A DNA stretch of 64,000 nucleotides from Sphingopyxis sp. L1A2A (GTDB lineage Bacteria > Pseudomonadota > Alphaproteobacteria > Sphingomonadales > Sphingomonadaceae). The stretch covers positions 62,001 through 126,000 of the forward strand of contig NZ_SCOT01000008.1 of NCBI RefSeq assembly GCF_005502465.1, given 5' to 3'. The notes below the pieces were generated by a model that made no database searches, had not been told where the DNA came from, and saw only the letters and a list, made by a program, of their open reading frames with translations. A program made the translations under genes and the position numbers. Below, in pieces: positions 1 through 7,983 of this stretch. The first letter of the stretch is position 1. Each line of letters opens with the position of its first letter.

Positions 1-1610
1 CGCGCCATCACTTCGTGCATGTTGCTGACGGTCTTTTCAAACAGCGGGCCGCTGGGCGCGAGGACGATGACCGGGACCGATTCGTCGATCAGCGCGATCG
101 GGCCGTGCTTCATTTCACCCGACGCATAACCTTCGGCATGGATATAGCTGATTTCCTTGAGTTTTAGCGCACCCTCCATCGCCAGCGGATAGTCGGGACC
201 GCGGCCAAGATAGAGCACGTCGCGCGCCGGGGCGACGAGATGCGCCATCGCCGCGATGTCATCGTCATGCGCCAGCGCGGCGTTGAGCGCCGCGGGTGCT
301 TCGATCAGATGCTCGACGATCTCATGCTCGTCGGCGGCGCTGAGCTTGCCCTTTTTGAGCGCGAGATGGGCCGCGAGCGCCGCGAGCACCGCGAGCTGGC
401 AGGTGAACGCCTTGGTCGACGCGACGCCGATCTCCGGCCCCGCGTGGGTCGGCAGCAACAGGTCGGCCTCGCGCGCCATGCTGCTGGTCGGGACGTTGAC
501 GACAACCGCGATCGTCTGGCCGTTTGCCTTGCAATGACGCAGCGCCGCGAGGGTGTCGGCGGTCTCGCCCGACTGCGAAATGAACAGCGCCAGCCCGCCG
601 GGTTGCAGCACCGGGTCGCGATAGCGAAACTCGCTCGCGACATCGATGTCGACCGGAACGCGCGCGAAGGTCTCGAACCAATATTTGGCGACCATGCCGG
701 CGTAGAAGCTGGTGCCGCACGCGACGATGGTGATGCGGTCGATCTTGCTGAGGTCGAAATCCATCTGCGGCAGCGCGACCGTCTGTTCGAGCGGTCGGAT
801 GTAGGAGGACAGCGTCTGCGCGACCACGGTCGGCTGCTCGAAAATCTCCTTCTGCATGAAGTGGCGGTAATTGCCTTTTTCGACCGCCGCGGCGGTGACG
901 CCCGAAGTCGTAATCTCACGCGCTACGGGGTTGTTCGCGCTGTCGAAAATCTGTGCGCCTTCGCGCGTGATGACGACCCAGTCGCCTTCCTCGAGATAGG
1001 CGATCTTTTGCGTCAGCGGCGCGAGCGCCAAGGCATCGGAGCCCAAATAGGTTTCACCCTCGCCATAACCGACGACCAGCGGCGAGCCGAGCCGCGCGCC
1101 GATCAGCAGGTCGGGATGCTGGCGAAACGCGATGGCAAGCGCAAAGGCACCGCGCAGCTGCGGCAGCACCGCCTGCACCGCGTCCTGCGGCGACAAGCCC
1201 GCCTCGACCTGTTCGGACACGAGATGCGCGACGACTTCGGTATCGGTCTCGCTCTCGAACCGGCGCCCGCGCGCGGTCAGCGCCTCGCGCAGCGGCTTGA
1301 AATTCTCGATGATCCCGTTGTGGACCAGCGCCACCTCGCCCGTCGCATGGGGGTGCGCGTTACTCGTCGTCGGGGCGCCGTGGGTCGCCCAGCGCGTGTG
1401 CGCGATGCCGACGGTGCCGGGCGCGGGATTGCCGGCGAGTTCCTTGACCAGATTGCCCAGCTTGCCCTCGGCACGGCGGCGGATCAGCTGACCGCCTTCG
1501 ACCGTGCAGACGCCCGCGCTGTCATAGCCGCGATATTCCATGCGCTTCAGCCCGTCGACGAGGCGATCCGCGACCTGGGCAGTGCCGATGATTCCGATAA
1601 TTCCGCACAT
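1..1610 (-). CDS. glmS: Glutamine--fructose-6-phosphate aminotransferase (partial, C-terminus off window)
   Basis: Makes glucosamine-6-phosphate from fructose-6-phosphate and glutamine, the committed step towards UDP-GlcNAc. The protein begins MCGIIGIIGTAQ, so Cys2 is the nucleophile of the class II glutaminase domain (about residues 2-220, with HTRWATHG and HNGIIEN). The sugar isomerase part follows, with ACGTSFYAG and SQSGETADT in the first SIS domain and GVASTKAFT and KLKEISYIHAE in the second. The frame leaves the window after 536 codons, so roughly the last 70 residues of a ~607-residue protein are missing. The toxin-antitoxin pair lies directly upstream, with glmU further upstream on the same strand. 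Confidence 0.97.
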   Translation of the reverse strand, partial: MCGIIGIIGTAQVADRLVDGLKRMEYRGYDSAGVCTVEGGQLIRRRAEGKLGNLVKELAGNPAPGTVGIAHTRWATHGAPTTSNAHPHATGEVALVHNGIIENFKPLREALTARGRRFESETDTEVVAHLVSEQVEAGLSPQDAVQAVLPQLRGAFALAIAFRQHPDLLIGARLGSPLVVGYGEGETYLGSDALALAPLTQKIAYLEEGDWVVITREGAQIFDSANNPVAREITTSGVTAAAVEKGNYRHFMQKEIFEQPTVVAQTLSSYIRPLEQTVALPQMDFDLSKIDRITIVACGTSFYAGMVAKYWFETFARVPVDIDVASEFRYRDPVLQPGGLALFISQSGETADTLAALRHCKANGQTIAVVVNVPTSSMAREADLLLPTHAGPEIGVASTKAFTCQLAVLAALAAHLALKKGKLSAADEHEIVEHLIEAPAALNAALAHDDDIAAMAHLVAPARDVLYLGRGPDYPLAMEGALKLKEISYIHAEGYASGEMKHGPIALIDESVPVIVLAPSGPLFEKTVSNMHEVMA

Positions 1611-1625
1611 GAATTCTGGCTTTCG

Positions 1626-2006
1626 TTAAAGAATATAGGGGACACGGATACCCGGCATATTGGGCGGGAAATCCTTGGTATTGCGGGTGATGAGAACGCG
1701 CCCACGGGTTTGGGCGGTGGCGAGGATAATGGCGTCTGGCGACCTTAGCCGCGGACGATCGCGGCGCAATGCCGCAGCGCGCGAGGCAATTTCGTCGTCG
1801 ATTTCATCAAGACCGAAATGCGCCAGAAACGCCATTGCCTCGCTGACAACGCGCTCGTCGCCCTTGGACAGCACTTCGATCCACGCCATGCGGCTGATCC
1901 AGGGGCGGGCGCCATTGTGCGTCGCGCGTCGGATTTCCGCCCGGGCAGGCGGATAACCGGCGAGGGCATCGATGACGATGTTCGCGTCGAAAATATAGCC
2001 GCTCAC
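1626..2006 (-). CDS. PIN-domain ribonuclease toxin, VapC type
   Basis: Probable RNase toxin of a type II toxin-antitoxin module. The 126 residues cover one PIN domain: Asp7 in FDANIVID, Glu44 in WIEVLSK, Asp91 in SPDAIILATA and N109/D112 in TRNTKDF form the expected acidic metal-binding set, so the protein looks catalytically intact. The start codon overlaps the stop of the upstream antitoxin gene (ATGA), the usual arrangement for co-translation with antitoxin first. Its RNA target cannot be told from sequence. Calling it VapC is a family-level inference. Confidence 0.9.
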   Translation of the reverse strand: MSGYIFDANIVIDALAGYPPARAEIRRATHNGARPWISRMAWIEVLSKGDERVVSEAMAFLAHFGLDEIDDEIASRAAALRRDRPRLRSPDAIILATAQTRGRVLITRNTKDFPPNMPGIRVPYIL

Positions 2007-2377
2007 CGGGCACCCGGACTTTTGGGTGCCGGATATTTCCCGGCGATCATATCCAGATAAATTTGCCGCTGGCGATCGTCCTCGGCATCGAACATGTCGG
2101 GCGATTCGGCGCGCACCGCCTCATAATCATCGTCCCAGGGCCGCGTCCATTCGGCGCGCCGCTGGCGATCATAGTCGTGCGGATCGATCGAAATGCCGTG
2201 GCGCAACCACAGCCCGAAGCCCCGTTCGATCCAGTCGCCATCGCCGTCCGCAGGCTGCGCATGATAGGCCGCAACCGCATCGCGCAGCACCGCCGCCCGG
2301 CTTTTGCCCTGTTCATGGGCGATACGGTCGAGGCGTTTGATTTCCTCATCGGGAAGATCGGCGAGAATGCGGGTCAT
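2003..2377 (-). CDS. Ribbon-helix-helix antitoxin paired with the PIN toxin
   Basis: Probable antitoxin and autorepressor. Residues 1-45 (MTRILADLPDEEIKRLDRIA, then a GKSRAAVLRDAVAAY helix) read as a CopG/Arc ribbon-helix-helix DNA-binding domain. The acidic, tryptophan-rich remainder (about 46-124) would be the toxin-binding tail. At 124 residues it is longer than many RHH antitoxins. It is the first gene of the two-gene module, and a palindromic element lies just upstream of its start in the 31-base gap to the preceding gene. Confidence 0.85.
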   Translation of the reverse strand: MTRILADLPDEEIKRLDRIAHEQGKSRAAVLRDAVAAYHAQPADGDGDWIERGFGLWLRHGISIDPHDYDRQRRAEWTRPWDDDYEAVRAESPDMFDAEDDRQRQIYLDMIAGKYPAPKSPGAR

Positions 2378-2385
2378 TGATATAC

Positions 2386-2406
2386 TGATATCATATCATG
2401 ATATCA
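2386..2406. promoter_or_regulatory. Palindromic operator of the toxin-antitoxin module
   Basis: Two copies of the perfect 8-base palindrome TGATATCA begin at 2386 and 2399, 13 bases apart. A further palindrome, ATATCATGATAT, spans 2393-2404. The element starts nine bases upstream of the antitoxin start codon and is strikingly AT-rich for this genome. Spaced short palindromes of this kind suit cooperative binding of RHH dimers, so autoregulation is inferred. Confidence 0.7.
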
Positions 2407-2408
2407 GG

Positions 2409-2723
2409 TCAACCATTTTGCAGGTTTTTGTCGACGAACAGATAGGCAAATTGCACCGGATCGGGCGCGGTGCCGTTGCCCGCCTCGAACCGCGCCTTGC
2501 CGTCGGTCCAGATTTTCCGGATCTGCTCCGGCAAATCAGGCCCGAATTTCATCTGCTGCTCTACGATCTGCTCCCAGCTGCCGGTGACGCCGAAACTCTG
2601 TTTCAGCTGCGGCACCATCGCCTGGCAATAGCTTTCGGTGGCATCGTCGAGATGGCCGATCGCTTTCAGCACATAGGCGTCGACGAAGCGCAGAAAGGGT
2701 TTGTCGGTGTAGCGGTCGCTCAC
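2409..2723 (-). CDS. Small protein of unknown function
   Basis: I do not recognise this 104-residue protein. It starts with GTG overlapping the stop of the GNAT gene by four bases (GTGA); the frame stays open further upstream but that part is a shadow of the GNAT gene. The sequence is soluble-looking and mixed helical, with WEQIVEQQMKFGPDLPEQI and a C-terminal PVQFAYLFVDKNL. There is no signal peptide or membrane segment. Coupling to the acetyltransferase suggests co-expression with it. Confidence 0.75.
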   Translation of the reverse strand: MSDRYTDKPFLRFVDAYVLKAIGHLDDATESYCQAMVPQLKQSFGVTGSWEQIVEQQMKFGPDLPEQIRKIWTDGKARFEAGNGTAPDPVQFAYLFVDKNLQNG

Positions 2724-3259
2724 TTGGTCGTCTCCATCGTCCATTCGTCGCGCAACAAGCCGAAAATCAGCGCATCGCGGACCCCGATATGCGTTTCCCA
2801 TTCGCCGCGCAAATGGCCTTCGCGCCGAAATCCCAGCCGATCGAGCAGCGCGATCGATCCGCTGTTCTCCGGGTCGGTGTCGGCCCATATGCGGCGCAGC
2901 TTCAGTTCGGCAAAACCATAGTCGATGACGCGCGCCACGGCTTCGCGCGCGATCCCGCCGCGCCAATGGTCGCGGTGCAGGATATAGCCGATTTCTTTCA
3001 CATCGGGCTTGCCATCGATCAGGATCACCCATCCGATCGCGACATCGTCGCCCAGGGTAATCGCCCAGCAGGCAAAGCCCTGCCCTTCGGCGGCGTTCGA
3101 CGCGACATAGTTCGCAGTCTCGGTAGGCAACTGATGCGGGCCGCTGGACCACCATGTCATCACGTCGGGATCGGACAGCACCGGAAACAGCGCGGCGGCA
3201 TCGCCCGCGCGGATCTGACGCAGCACGAGGCGCGGCGTGGTCAGGGTCGGCACCGGCAT
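2720..3259 (-). CDS. GNAT-family N-acetyltransferase (RimJ/RimL-like)
   Basis: Acetyl-CoA-dependent N-acetyltransferase of 179 residues. The N-terminus TPRLVLRQIRAGDAAALFPV is typical of the RimJ/RimL subgroup. The central GYILHRDHWRGGIAREAV carries the acetyl-CoA pyrophosphate-binding loop, and SGSIALLDRLGFRREGHLR is the usual C-terminal helix and strand. The substrate is not predictable. It begins five bases after the end of glmU and is followed by an overlapping small gene, so it is probably transcribed with glmU. Confidence 0.9.
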   Translation of the reverse strand: MPVPTLTTPRLVLRQIRAGDAAALFPVLSDPDVMTWWSSGPHQLPTETANYVASNAAEGQGFACWAITLGDDVAIGWVILIDGKPDVKEIGYILHRDHWRGGIAREAVARVIDYGFAELKLRRIWADTDPENSGSIALLDRLGFRREGHLRGEWETHIGVRDALIFGLLRDEWTMETTK

Positions 3260-3264
3260 GACGC

Positions 3265-4629
3265 CTATTTGCCTGCCTTTTTCTTGCGCATCGCGTCGTG
3301 AAAGCGGTCGGCCCAGCCGGGTTTGATCAGTTGTTCGGCGCGGACCATGCGCAGATCGCCGTCGCCGACGTCGCGCGATACCGCACTGCCCGCGGCGACG
3401 ATCGCGTCGCGGCCGATGGTGACCGGGGCGATCAGCGCGCTGTTGCTGCCGATGAACGCATTTTCGCCGATCACCGTCTGATATTTGAAATAGCCATCAT
3501 AGTTGCAGGTAATCGTGCCCGCGCCGATGTTCGCGCCCGCGCCGATCGTCGCGTCGCCCAGATAGGTCAGGTGGTTCGCCTTGGCGCCCTTGCCCAGCAC
3601 CGCCTTTTTGGTTTCGACAAAATTGCCGATCTTGGCCTGTTCGCCCAGCACCGTGCCGGGGCGCAGCCGGGCGAAGGGGCCGACCTCGCAGCCGGTGCCG
3701 ATGGCGGTGCCCTCGATATGGCAATTGGCGCGGATTTTCACATTGTCAGCCACGGTCACGCCGGGGCCGAAAAAGACGTTCGGCTCGATCGTCACGTCGC
3801 GGCCCAGCTGCGTGTCCCACGAGAACCAGACGGTGTCGGGCGCCTTCAACGATGCGCCGCCCGCCATCGCCTCTTCGCGCTTATAGCCCTGCCATATCGC
3901 TTCGGCCGCCGCGAGTTCGGCGCGGCTATTGATGCCCGCCACTTCCTGGGCGTCGGCCTCGACAACGGCGACGCGGCTGCCCTCGGCGATCGCGCCGGTG
4001 GCGACGTCGGGCAGATAATATTCCCCGGCGGCATTGTCGTTGCCGACCGCTTCGAGCAGGCGCCACATATCGTGCGCCGCGGCGACGATGACCCCCGAAT
4101 TGCACAGATTAACCGCGCGTTCGGCCGGGCTTGCGTCCTTATGTTCGACCATCTTCGCCACATTGCCGTCGGCGTCGGCGATGATCCGGCCATAGGCGGC
4201 GGTGTCGCTCGGCCGGAAACCCAGCACCGCCACCATCGCGCCGGTGTCGAGCGGCGCACACAGGCGCCGCACGGTGTCGGCGGTCAGCATCGGGCAGTCG
4301 CCGAAGCAGACAAGGACCAGGCCATCGAAACCGGCAAGCGCCGCCTTCGCCTGGAGCGCGGCATGCGCCGTGCCGAACTGGGGATCCTGAACCGCGACCA
4401 GCGCGCCGCTTGCGGCCACCGCCGCCTCGACCTGGTCGCGCTTGTCGCCGACGACGACCACCGTTTTTGCGGGGGGCAGCGTGGCAAAGCTCGCCATCAA
4501 ATGGAGCAGCATCGGTCGCCCCGCGATCGGGTGCAGCACCTTGTGCAGATCGGATTTCATCCGCGTCCCCTTGCCCGCGGCAAGGATGACGGCGGCGATC
4601 GGGCGGGCGGGTGATTTTTGGGTGGTCAT
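3265..4629 (-). CDS. glmU: Bifunctional GlcNAc-1-P uridyltransferase / GlcN-1-P acetyltransferase
   Basis: Catalyses the last two steps to UDP-GlcNAc. At 454 residues it has normal length. The N-terminal pyrophosphorylase domain carries AAVILAAGKGTRMKSDLHKV, and the C-terminal left-handed beta-helix shows repeated hexapeptides such as IGAGANIGAGTI and IGENAFIGSNSALI, with NYDGYFKYQT near the acetyl-CoA site. In Escherichia coli glmU and glmS are adjacent; here they have the same orientation but are separated by a GNAT gene, a small gene and a toxin-antitoxin pair. gph starts divergently about 60 bases away. Confidence 0.97.
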   Translation of the reverse strand: MTTQKSPARPIAAVILAAGKGTRMKSDLHKVLHPIAGRPMLLHLMASFATLPPAKTVVVVGDKRDQVEAAVAASGALVAVQDPQFGTAHAALQAKAALAGFDGLVLVCFGDCPMLTADTVRRLCAPLDTGAMVAVLGFRPSDTAAYGRIIADADGNVAKMVEHKDASPAERAVNLCNSGVIVAAAHDMWRLLEAVGNDNAAGEYYLPDVATGAIAEGSRVAVVEADAQEVAGINSRAELAAAEAIWQGYKREEAMAGGASLKAPDTVWFSWDTQLGRDVTIEPNVFFGPGVTVADNVKIRANCHIEGTAIGTGCEVGPFARLRPGTVLGEQAKIGNFVETKKAVLGKGAKANHLTYLGDATIGAGANIGAGTITCNYDGYFKYQTVIGENAFIGSNSALIAPVTIGRDAIVAAGSAVSRDVGDGDLRMVRAEQLIKPGWADRFHDAMRKKKAGK

Positions 4630-4688
4630 GCGCGTCCCCTTGCCAGCAAATGATTGCGGATTCCAGAGCGTCGCGCCATGCGGGGCCG

Positions 4689-5357
4689 ATGAACGGATTT
4701 CCTTTTACGATCGTCGGCTTTGACCTCGATGGCACGCTGGTCGATACCGCGGGCGACCTGACCGCGGCGGTCAATCACGGGCTGAGCCTCGCCGCGCGCG
4801 CGCCGCTGACCGAGGCACAGGTGCGGCCGATGATCGGGCTGGGCGCGCGGCATATGCTCGAACAGGGATTCGCCGCAACCGGCGGCGTGCCGGGCGGCGA
4901 TTTTGAGCGGCTCTACCGCGAGCTGCTGCGGTTCTACGAAGCCCATATCGCGGTCCACAGCCGCGTTTTCCCTGGCTTGATCGCCGCGCTCGACCAGCTC
5001 GATGCCCTCGGCGTGAAGACCGCGGTGGTCACCAACAAGCGTGAGGATATGGCGCGCAAACTGCTCGGCGAACTCGGGCTGGCGGACCGGATGGCGACGA
5101 TCATCGGCGGCGACACGCTGGGGCCGGGCAACGCCAAGCCATCGCCCGCGCCGATCGTCGAGATGATCGACCGCTGCGGCGGCGGACGCGCGGCGTTTGT
5201 CGGCGACAGCATCTATGACATCCTCGCCGCACAGGCCGCCGGAGTGATGAGCGTCGCGGTCAGCTTCGGCTTTCTTGATCGGCCGGCCCGGGATCTGGGC
5301 GCCGATCATGTCATCGACCATTATGACGCGCTGATCCCGCTGCTCGATCGCTTCTAA
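4689..5357 (+). CDS. gph: HAD-family phosphoglycolate phosphatase
   Basis: Probable phosphoglycolate phosphatase. The start chosen is the ATG giving MNGFPFTIVGFDLDGTLVDT, which places the nucleophile motif (DLDGTLVDT) near residue 12; the frame stays open further upstream but overlaps glmU there. All HAD motifs are present: VVTNK (motif II), the Lys of NAKPSPAP (motif III) and FVGDSIYD (motif IV), with a helical cap between about residues 20 and 90. The length, 222 residues, fits Gph. Substrate assignment within HAD is uncertain. The end overlaps the end of the convergent nucleotidyltransferase gene by four bases. Confidence 0.85.
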   Translation: MNGFPFTIVGFDLDGTLVDTAGDLTAAVNHGLSLAARAPLTEAQVRPMIGLGARHMLEQGFAATGGVPGGDFERLYRELLRFYEAHIAVHSRVFPGLIAALDQLDALGVKTAVVTNKREDMARKLLGELGLADRMATIIGGDTLGPGNAKPSPAPIVEMIDRCGGGRAAFVGDSIYDILAAQAAGVMSVAVSFGFLDRPARDLGADHVIDHYDALIPLLDRF

Positions 5358-6367
5358 CGCTTCCGCCACTTGGTCCACAAATGCCTCGCCAGCATCGCAG
5401 CCGGCATCCGCAGCCAGTGCGAGCGGATGTAAAAGGCCTGTTCGAGCAGCGGCTGCGTCACCCGCCCCCAATCGTCGCGGGCGAGCAGGCGCTGGCGAAA
5501 CCAGCGATCGGCGGGATCATGCCCGTCCCAGCCCGCCGGCAGCACTGCGCCATACAGATCACGCGACAGCCGCGCCGCGCGGCGCACCGACTCCTGCAAC
5601 CCATGCAGGCGTGCCCGCGCGTCCAGCCGGTCCCAGAAACCTTGATCCGCCGCGGCAAAATCGCCGGTCATCAGATTGAAATCCCACAGATTGCGTAGCC
5701 CCCCCTGCAAATCGCCGTCGGCCAGCATATGCGCGGCACAGTGGCACGCCATGTCGGCGGGGTTCAGCACCGCAAAACCATCCGCGCTCGCCACCGCATC
5801 GCTGACCAGCGCCAGCGCGTCGGGGGTAATCCGGTGGGTGCGCGGCAGGATCGTGTGGTGGACGTCGATCATCCGGTCGCGCAGCTTGTGGATCAGCGGC
5901 GGCAGCTCGTGCATATGCTCGCGATAATAGAAATCGTCATAGGGGTCAGACTTGACCCACTCCCACCCTGCGTTGAGCAAGGCGTTCTCCGCGCGCCGGA
6001 TGTCCGACGCCAGCACCAAAATGTCGAGGTCGCCGATCTGCCGCCCCGCCGCGCAGGCCATGCCCGCGGCGGCATAGGCGGCGCCCTTCAGCAGCACGAA
6101 TTCGATCCCCACCGGCGCCAGCGCGCGCCGCGCCATTTCGGCCTCCCACAGCGCCTGGCGCTGTGCGACCGCGGCGGCGGCGCGCTGGTCGGCGAACAGC
6201 GCCGCAACGCTCGGCGGCAGGTCGACGCCCTCCAGCCGGTGCGCCAGCGTCGCCAGCATCGCCTCGCTGCGCGCGACGCCGATCACACCGTCCCACTCGC
6301 GTGGGGCTAACGCGGCGGCGTCGCGGCGTCCGGCAAGCAAGTCGACAAAGGTAAGCACCGCGCTCAC
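5354..6367 (-). CDS. Nucleotidyltransferase-fold protein (PF14907-like) of an HPr-rel-A-type cassette
   Basis: A 337-residue protein with a nucleotidyltransferase core: GIEFVLLKGAAY (Lys94) followed by GRQIGDLDILV, whose Asp113/Asp115 would bind metal, and later MIDVHHTILP. This matches the uncharacterised nucleotidyltransferase family found with HprK-like and PqqD-like partners; the family name is from memory. I chose the GTG start because it overlaps the stop of the kinase gene as GTGA; an in-frame ATG lies six codons upstream. The substrate is unknown. It is the last gene of the eight-gene run. Confidence 0.82.
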   Translation of the reverse strand: MSAVLTFVDLLAGRRDAAALAPREWDGVIGVARSEAMLATLAHRLEGVDLPPSVAALFADQRAAAAVAQRQALWEAEMARRALAPVGIEFVLLKGAAYAAAGMACAAGRQIGDLDILVLASDIRRAENALLNAGWEWVKSDPYDDFYYREHMHELPPLIHKLRDRMIDVHHTILPRTHRITPDALALVSDAVASADGFAVLNPADMACHCAAHMLADGDLQGGLRNLWDFNLMTGDFAAADQGFWDRLDARARLHGLQESVRRAARLSRDLYGAVLPAGWDGHDPADRWFRQRLLARDDWGRVTQPLLEQAFYIRSHWLRMPAAMLARHLWTKWRKR

Positions 6368-7230
6368 TTGAGCGTCTCCGCCCACAATTGCTCGACCAAC
6401 GCGATGCCGGTCGCGCTGTCGGGATAAGAAATGCCAAACGCCGGCGTCTCGCGCACCAGCCGGGTGAGCGCCGCAAAGCCTGCCTCGCCCAGCGCGACAT
6501 AGTTGGTCGACGCCTCGGTCAGCCGCACAAACACCTCGCCCTCGCCCATCGGCTCGATCGCGGTGCCGCCGCCAAAGCGGGGGAACAGCAGCAACGCGGG
6601 GCGCGCGGGTTCGTGCATCGCCGCGATCGCGTCGGCGCGCGGGATCAGGTGGCGGATGTCGCCCTTGGGCGTGCCGGCCATCAGCGGCCCCAGCCGCGCC
6701 GCATCAACCCGCCCTGCCACCGCGGCGATCGCTTCATTCTTCAGGCTGACCGCGCGCGGGAAAGCGAAAGCATCGCCGCCGACCGGATCGATCAGCGTGA
6801 ACTCGTCGCCCATCAACCGCCACTCATCCTCGCCGAGCAGCGCCGCGAGGGTCGATTTCCCCGACCCCGATTCGCCCGACATGATCAGCGCGCGGCCATC
6901 GCGCGCGACCGCGCTGGCGTGGAGCAGCATATGCCGCCGCCACCCCAGCGCGACCTGCAAATTCATCCCCATTTCGGCGGCAAGCAGCCCCATCGACAAG
7001 GGCAGCGGCAGCGCGTCGGGCACGACAAAATCGCCGCCGATATGCACCGAAGGCCGTACCCAGCGCCGCCACGGCCGCGCCGCGAACAGCCGCACCGTCG
7101 CCTCGGCGGGGCGCGCGTCGTCCTGCGGATAGCCTGCGTATAAGCGCTCAAGCGCGGCGATCGGCGCCGCCCAGTCGCTGCCGATCCGGAATTGCACGGG
7201 GCCGACCGCGATGCGGATGCTGTGCCTCAC
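6364..7230 (-). CDS. HprK-related kinase A
   Basis: P-loop kinase related to the C-terminal domain of HPr kinase/phosphorylase. A Walker A motif (SGESGSGKST, residues 118-127) follows HMLLHASAVARDG, a layout typical of HprK, and LMGDEFTLIDP (139-149) is the acidic strand after it. The HprK N-terminal domain is absent, and no PTS gene is nearby, so ordinary HPr phosphorylation is unlikely. The GTG start overlaps the end of the PqqD-like gene (GTGA). The protein has 288 residues. I recall the family as 'HprK-related kinase A', part of the HPr-rel-A system of unknown function. Confidence 0.85.
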   Translation of the reverse strand: MRHSIRIAVGPVQFRIGSDWAAPIAALERLYAGYPQDDARPAEATVRLFAARPWRRWVRPSVHIGGDFVVPDALPLPLSMGLLAAEMGMNLQVALGWRRHMLLHASAVARDGRALIMSGESGSGKSTLAALLGEDEWRLMGDEFTLIDPVGGDAFAFPRAVSLKNEAIAAVAGRVDAARLGPLMAGTPKGDIRHLIPRADAIAAMHEPARPALLLFPRFGGGTAIEPMGEGEVFVRLTEASTNYVALGEAGFAALTRLVRETPAFGISYPDSATGIALVEQLWAETLK

Positions 7231-7508
7231 GCGCGCGCCACCAGCCCCATCGCGGCTAGCTCGCCCAGCCGTTCGGCGACGATCGGCGTCGCATCGTCCG
7301 CGCCGCCCAGATCGAAGCTCTCGGCCAGCCGCGCCGTCAGCGTCGCCGCATCGCAATCGCCCGCGCCCAGCGCCGCCAATATTTCGGGCATCGGCGACAC
7401 CACCAAATGCGTCTGCATCGACCGCCGATCGAAGATCGCGGTCAGCTCGCCCAGCGGCTCGACGCGCAGCGCGCCCGGCGGCGCGGCGCGATAGGCGGGG
7501 TCAGGCAT
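7227..7508 (-). CDS. PqqD-like protein of the HPr-rel-A type
   Basis: A 93-residue protein with a PqqD-like winged-helix pattern: an aspect of strand-rich start (YRAAPPGALRVEPLGELTAI), a central LVVSPMPEILAAL and a final helical region ending VAERLGELAAMGLV. PqqD proteins bind precursor peptides for radical SAM or other modifying enzymes, but no radical SAM gene and no short precursor-peptide gene is visible here. It overlaps MarR by eight bases and the kinase by four, so all are co-translated. The role as peptide chaperone is inference from the family. Confidence 0.78.
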   Translation of the reverse strand: MPDPAYRAAPPGALRVEPLGELTAIFDRRSMQTHLVVSPMPEILAALGAGDCDAATLTARLAESFDLGGADDATPIVAERLGELAAMGLVARA

Positions 7509-7947
7509 AATCTTCGGCGGCGGCGGTCAGCTTGGCAAGGATCGCCATCATCGTTGCGCGCTCGGCAGCACTGATCTTGGATTCCAGCTGCGCCTCGCTC
7601 GCCAGCGCGGCGGGGACGATCGCGTCGTACAACGACCATCCGGTGGCGGTGAGCTCCAGATGATGCGACCGCCCGTCGACCTCATGCGCCTGCCGCGCGA
7701 TCAATTGCCGGTCGGCCAGAGCTTTGGCAGCGCGGTTCACCGTCACCTTGTCCATCCGCGTCGCTTCGACCAGCTCGCGCTGCGTCTTGGGCTTTCCCTC
7801 GCCCAGCACCGCCATCAACCGCCACTCGGGAATCTTCAGCCCGAAGCGGTTCTGATATTCCGCCGCGATGCGTTCGGACAAGGCGTTCGACGCGATCGAC
7901 AGGCGATAGGGCAGGAAATTGTCGAGGTTCAGTTTTTTGGCGGCCAT
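7501..7947 (-). CDS. MarR-family transcriptional regulator
   Basis: A 148-residue winged-helix regulator. The recognition region reads TQRELVEATRMDKVTVNRAAKALADRQ (two consecutive helices, about residues 54-82), followed by a wing with HEVDGRSHHLELTATG and a C-terminal dimerisation helix. It precedes and overlaps the PqqD-like gene and starts 36 bases after the TonB-receptor gene ends. It is therefore the likely local regulator of the cassette. Its ligand is unknown. Confidence 0.88.
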   Translation of the reverse strand: MAAKKLNLDNFLPYRLSIASNALSERIAAEYQNRFGLKIPEWRLMAVLGEGKPKTQRELVEATRMDKVTVNRAAKALADRQLIARQAHEVDGRSHHLELTATGWSLYDAIVPAALASEAQLESKISAAERATMMAILAKLTAAAEDYA

Positions 7948-7956
7948 GCGTCGTTC

Positions 7957-7966
7957 TTATCGACAA
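7957..7966. promoter_or_regulatory. Possible MarR operator in the short gap before marR
   Basis: TTATCGACAA is a near-perfect ten-base palindrome located in the only gap of more than ten bases within the eight-gene run. It sits ten bases upstream of the MarR start. The position is suggestive, but a ten-base near-palindrome can occur by chance. Confidence 0.3.
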
Positions 7967-7983
7967 TCGCCGTCCTGTGAAGA

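Noticed and set aside
3298..4614. Open frame of 438 codons opposite glmU
   Set aside because: Composition and position mark it as a shadow of glmU, and no ribosome site or motif supports it.
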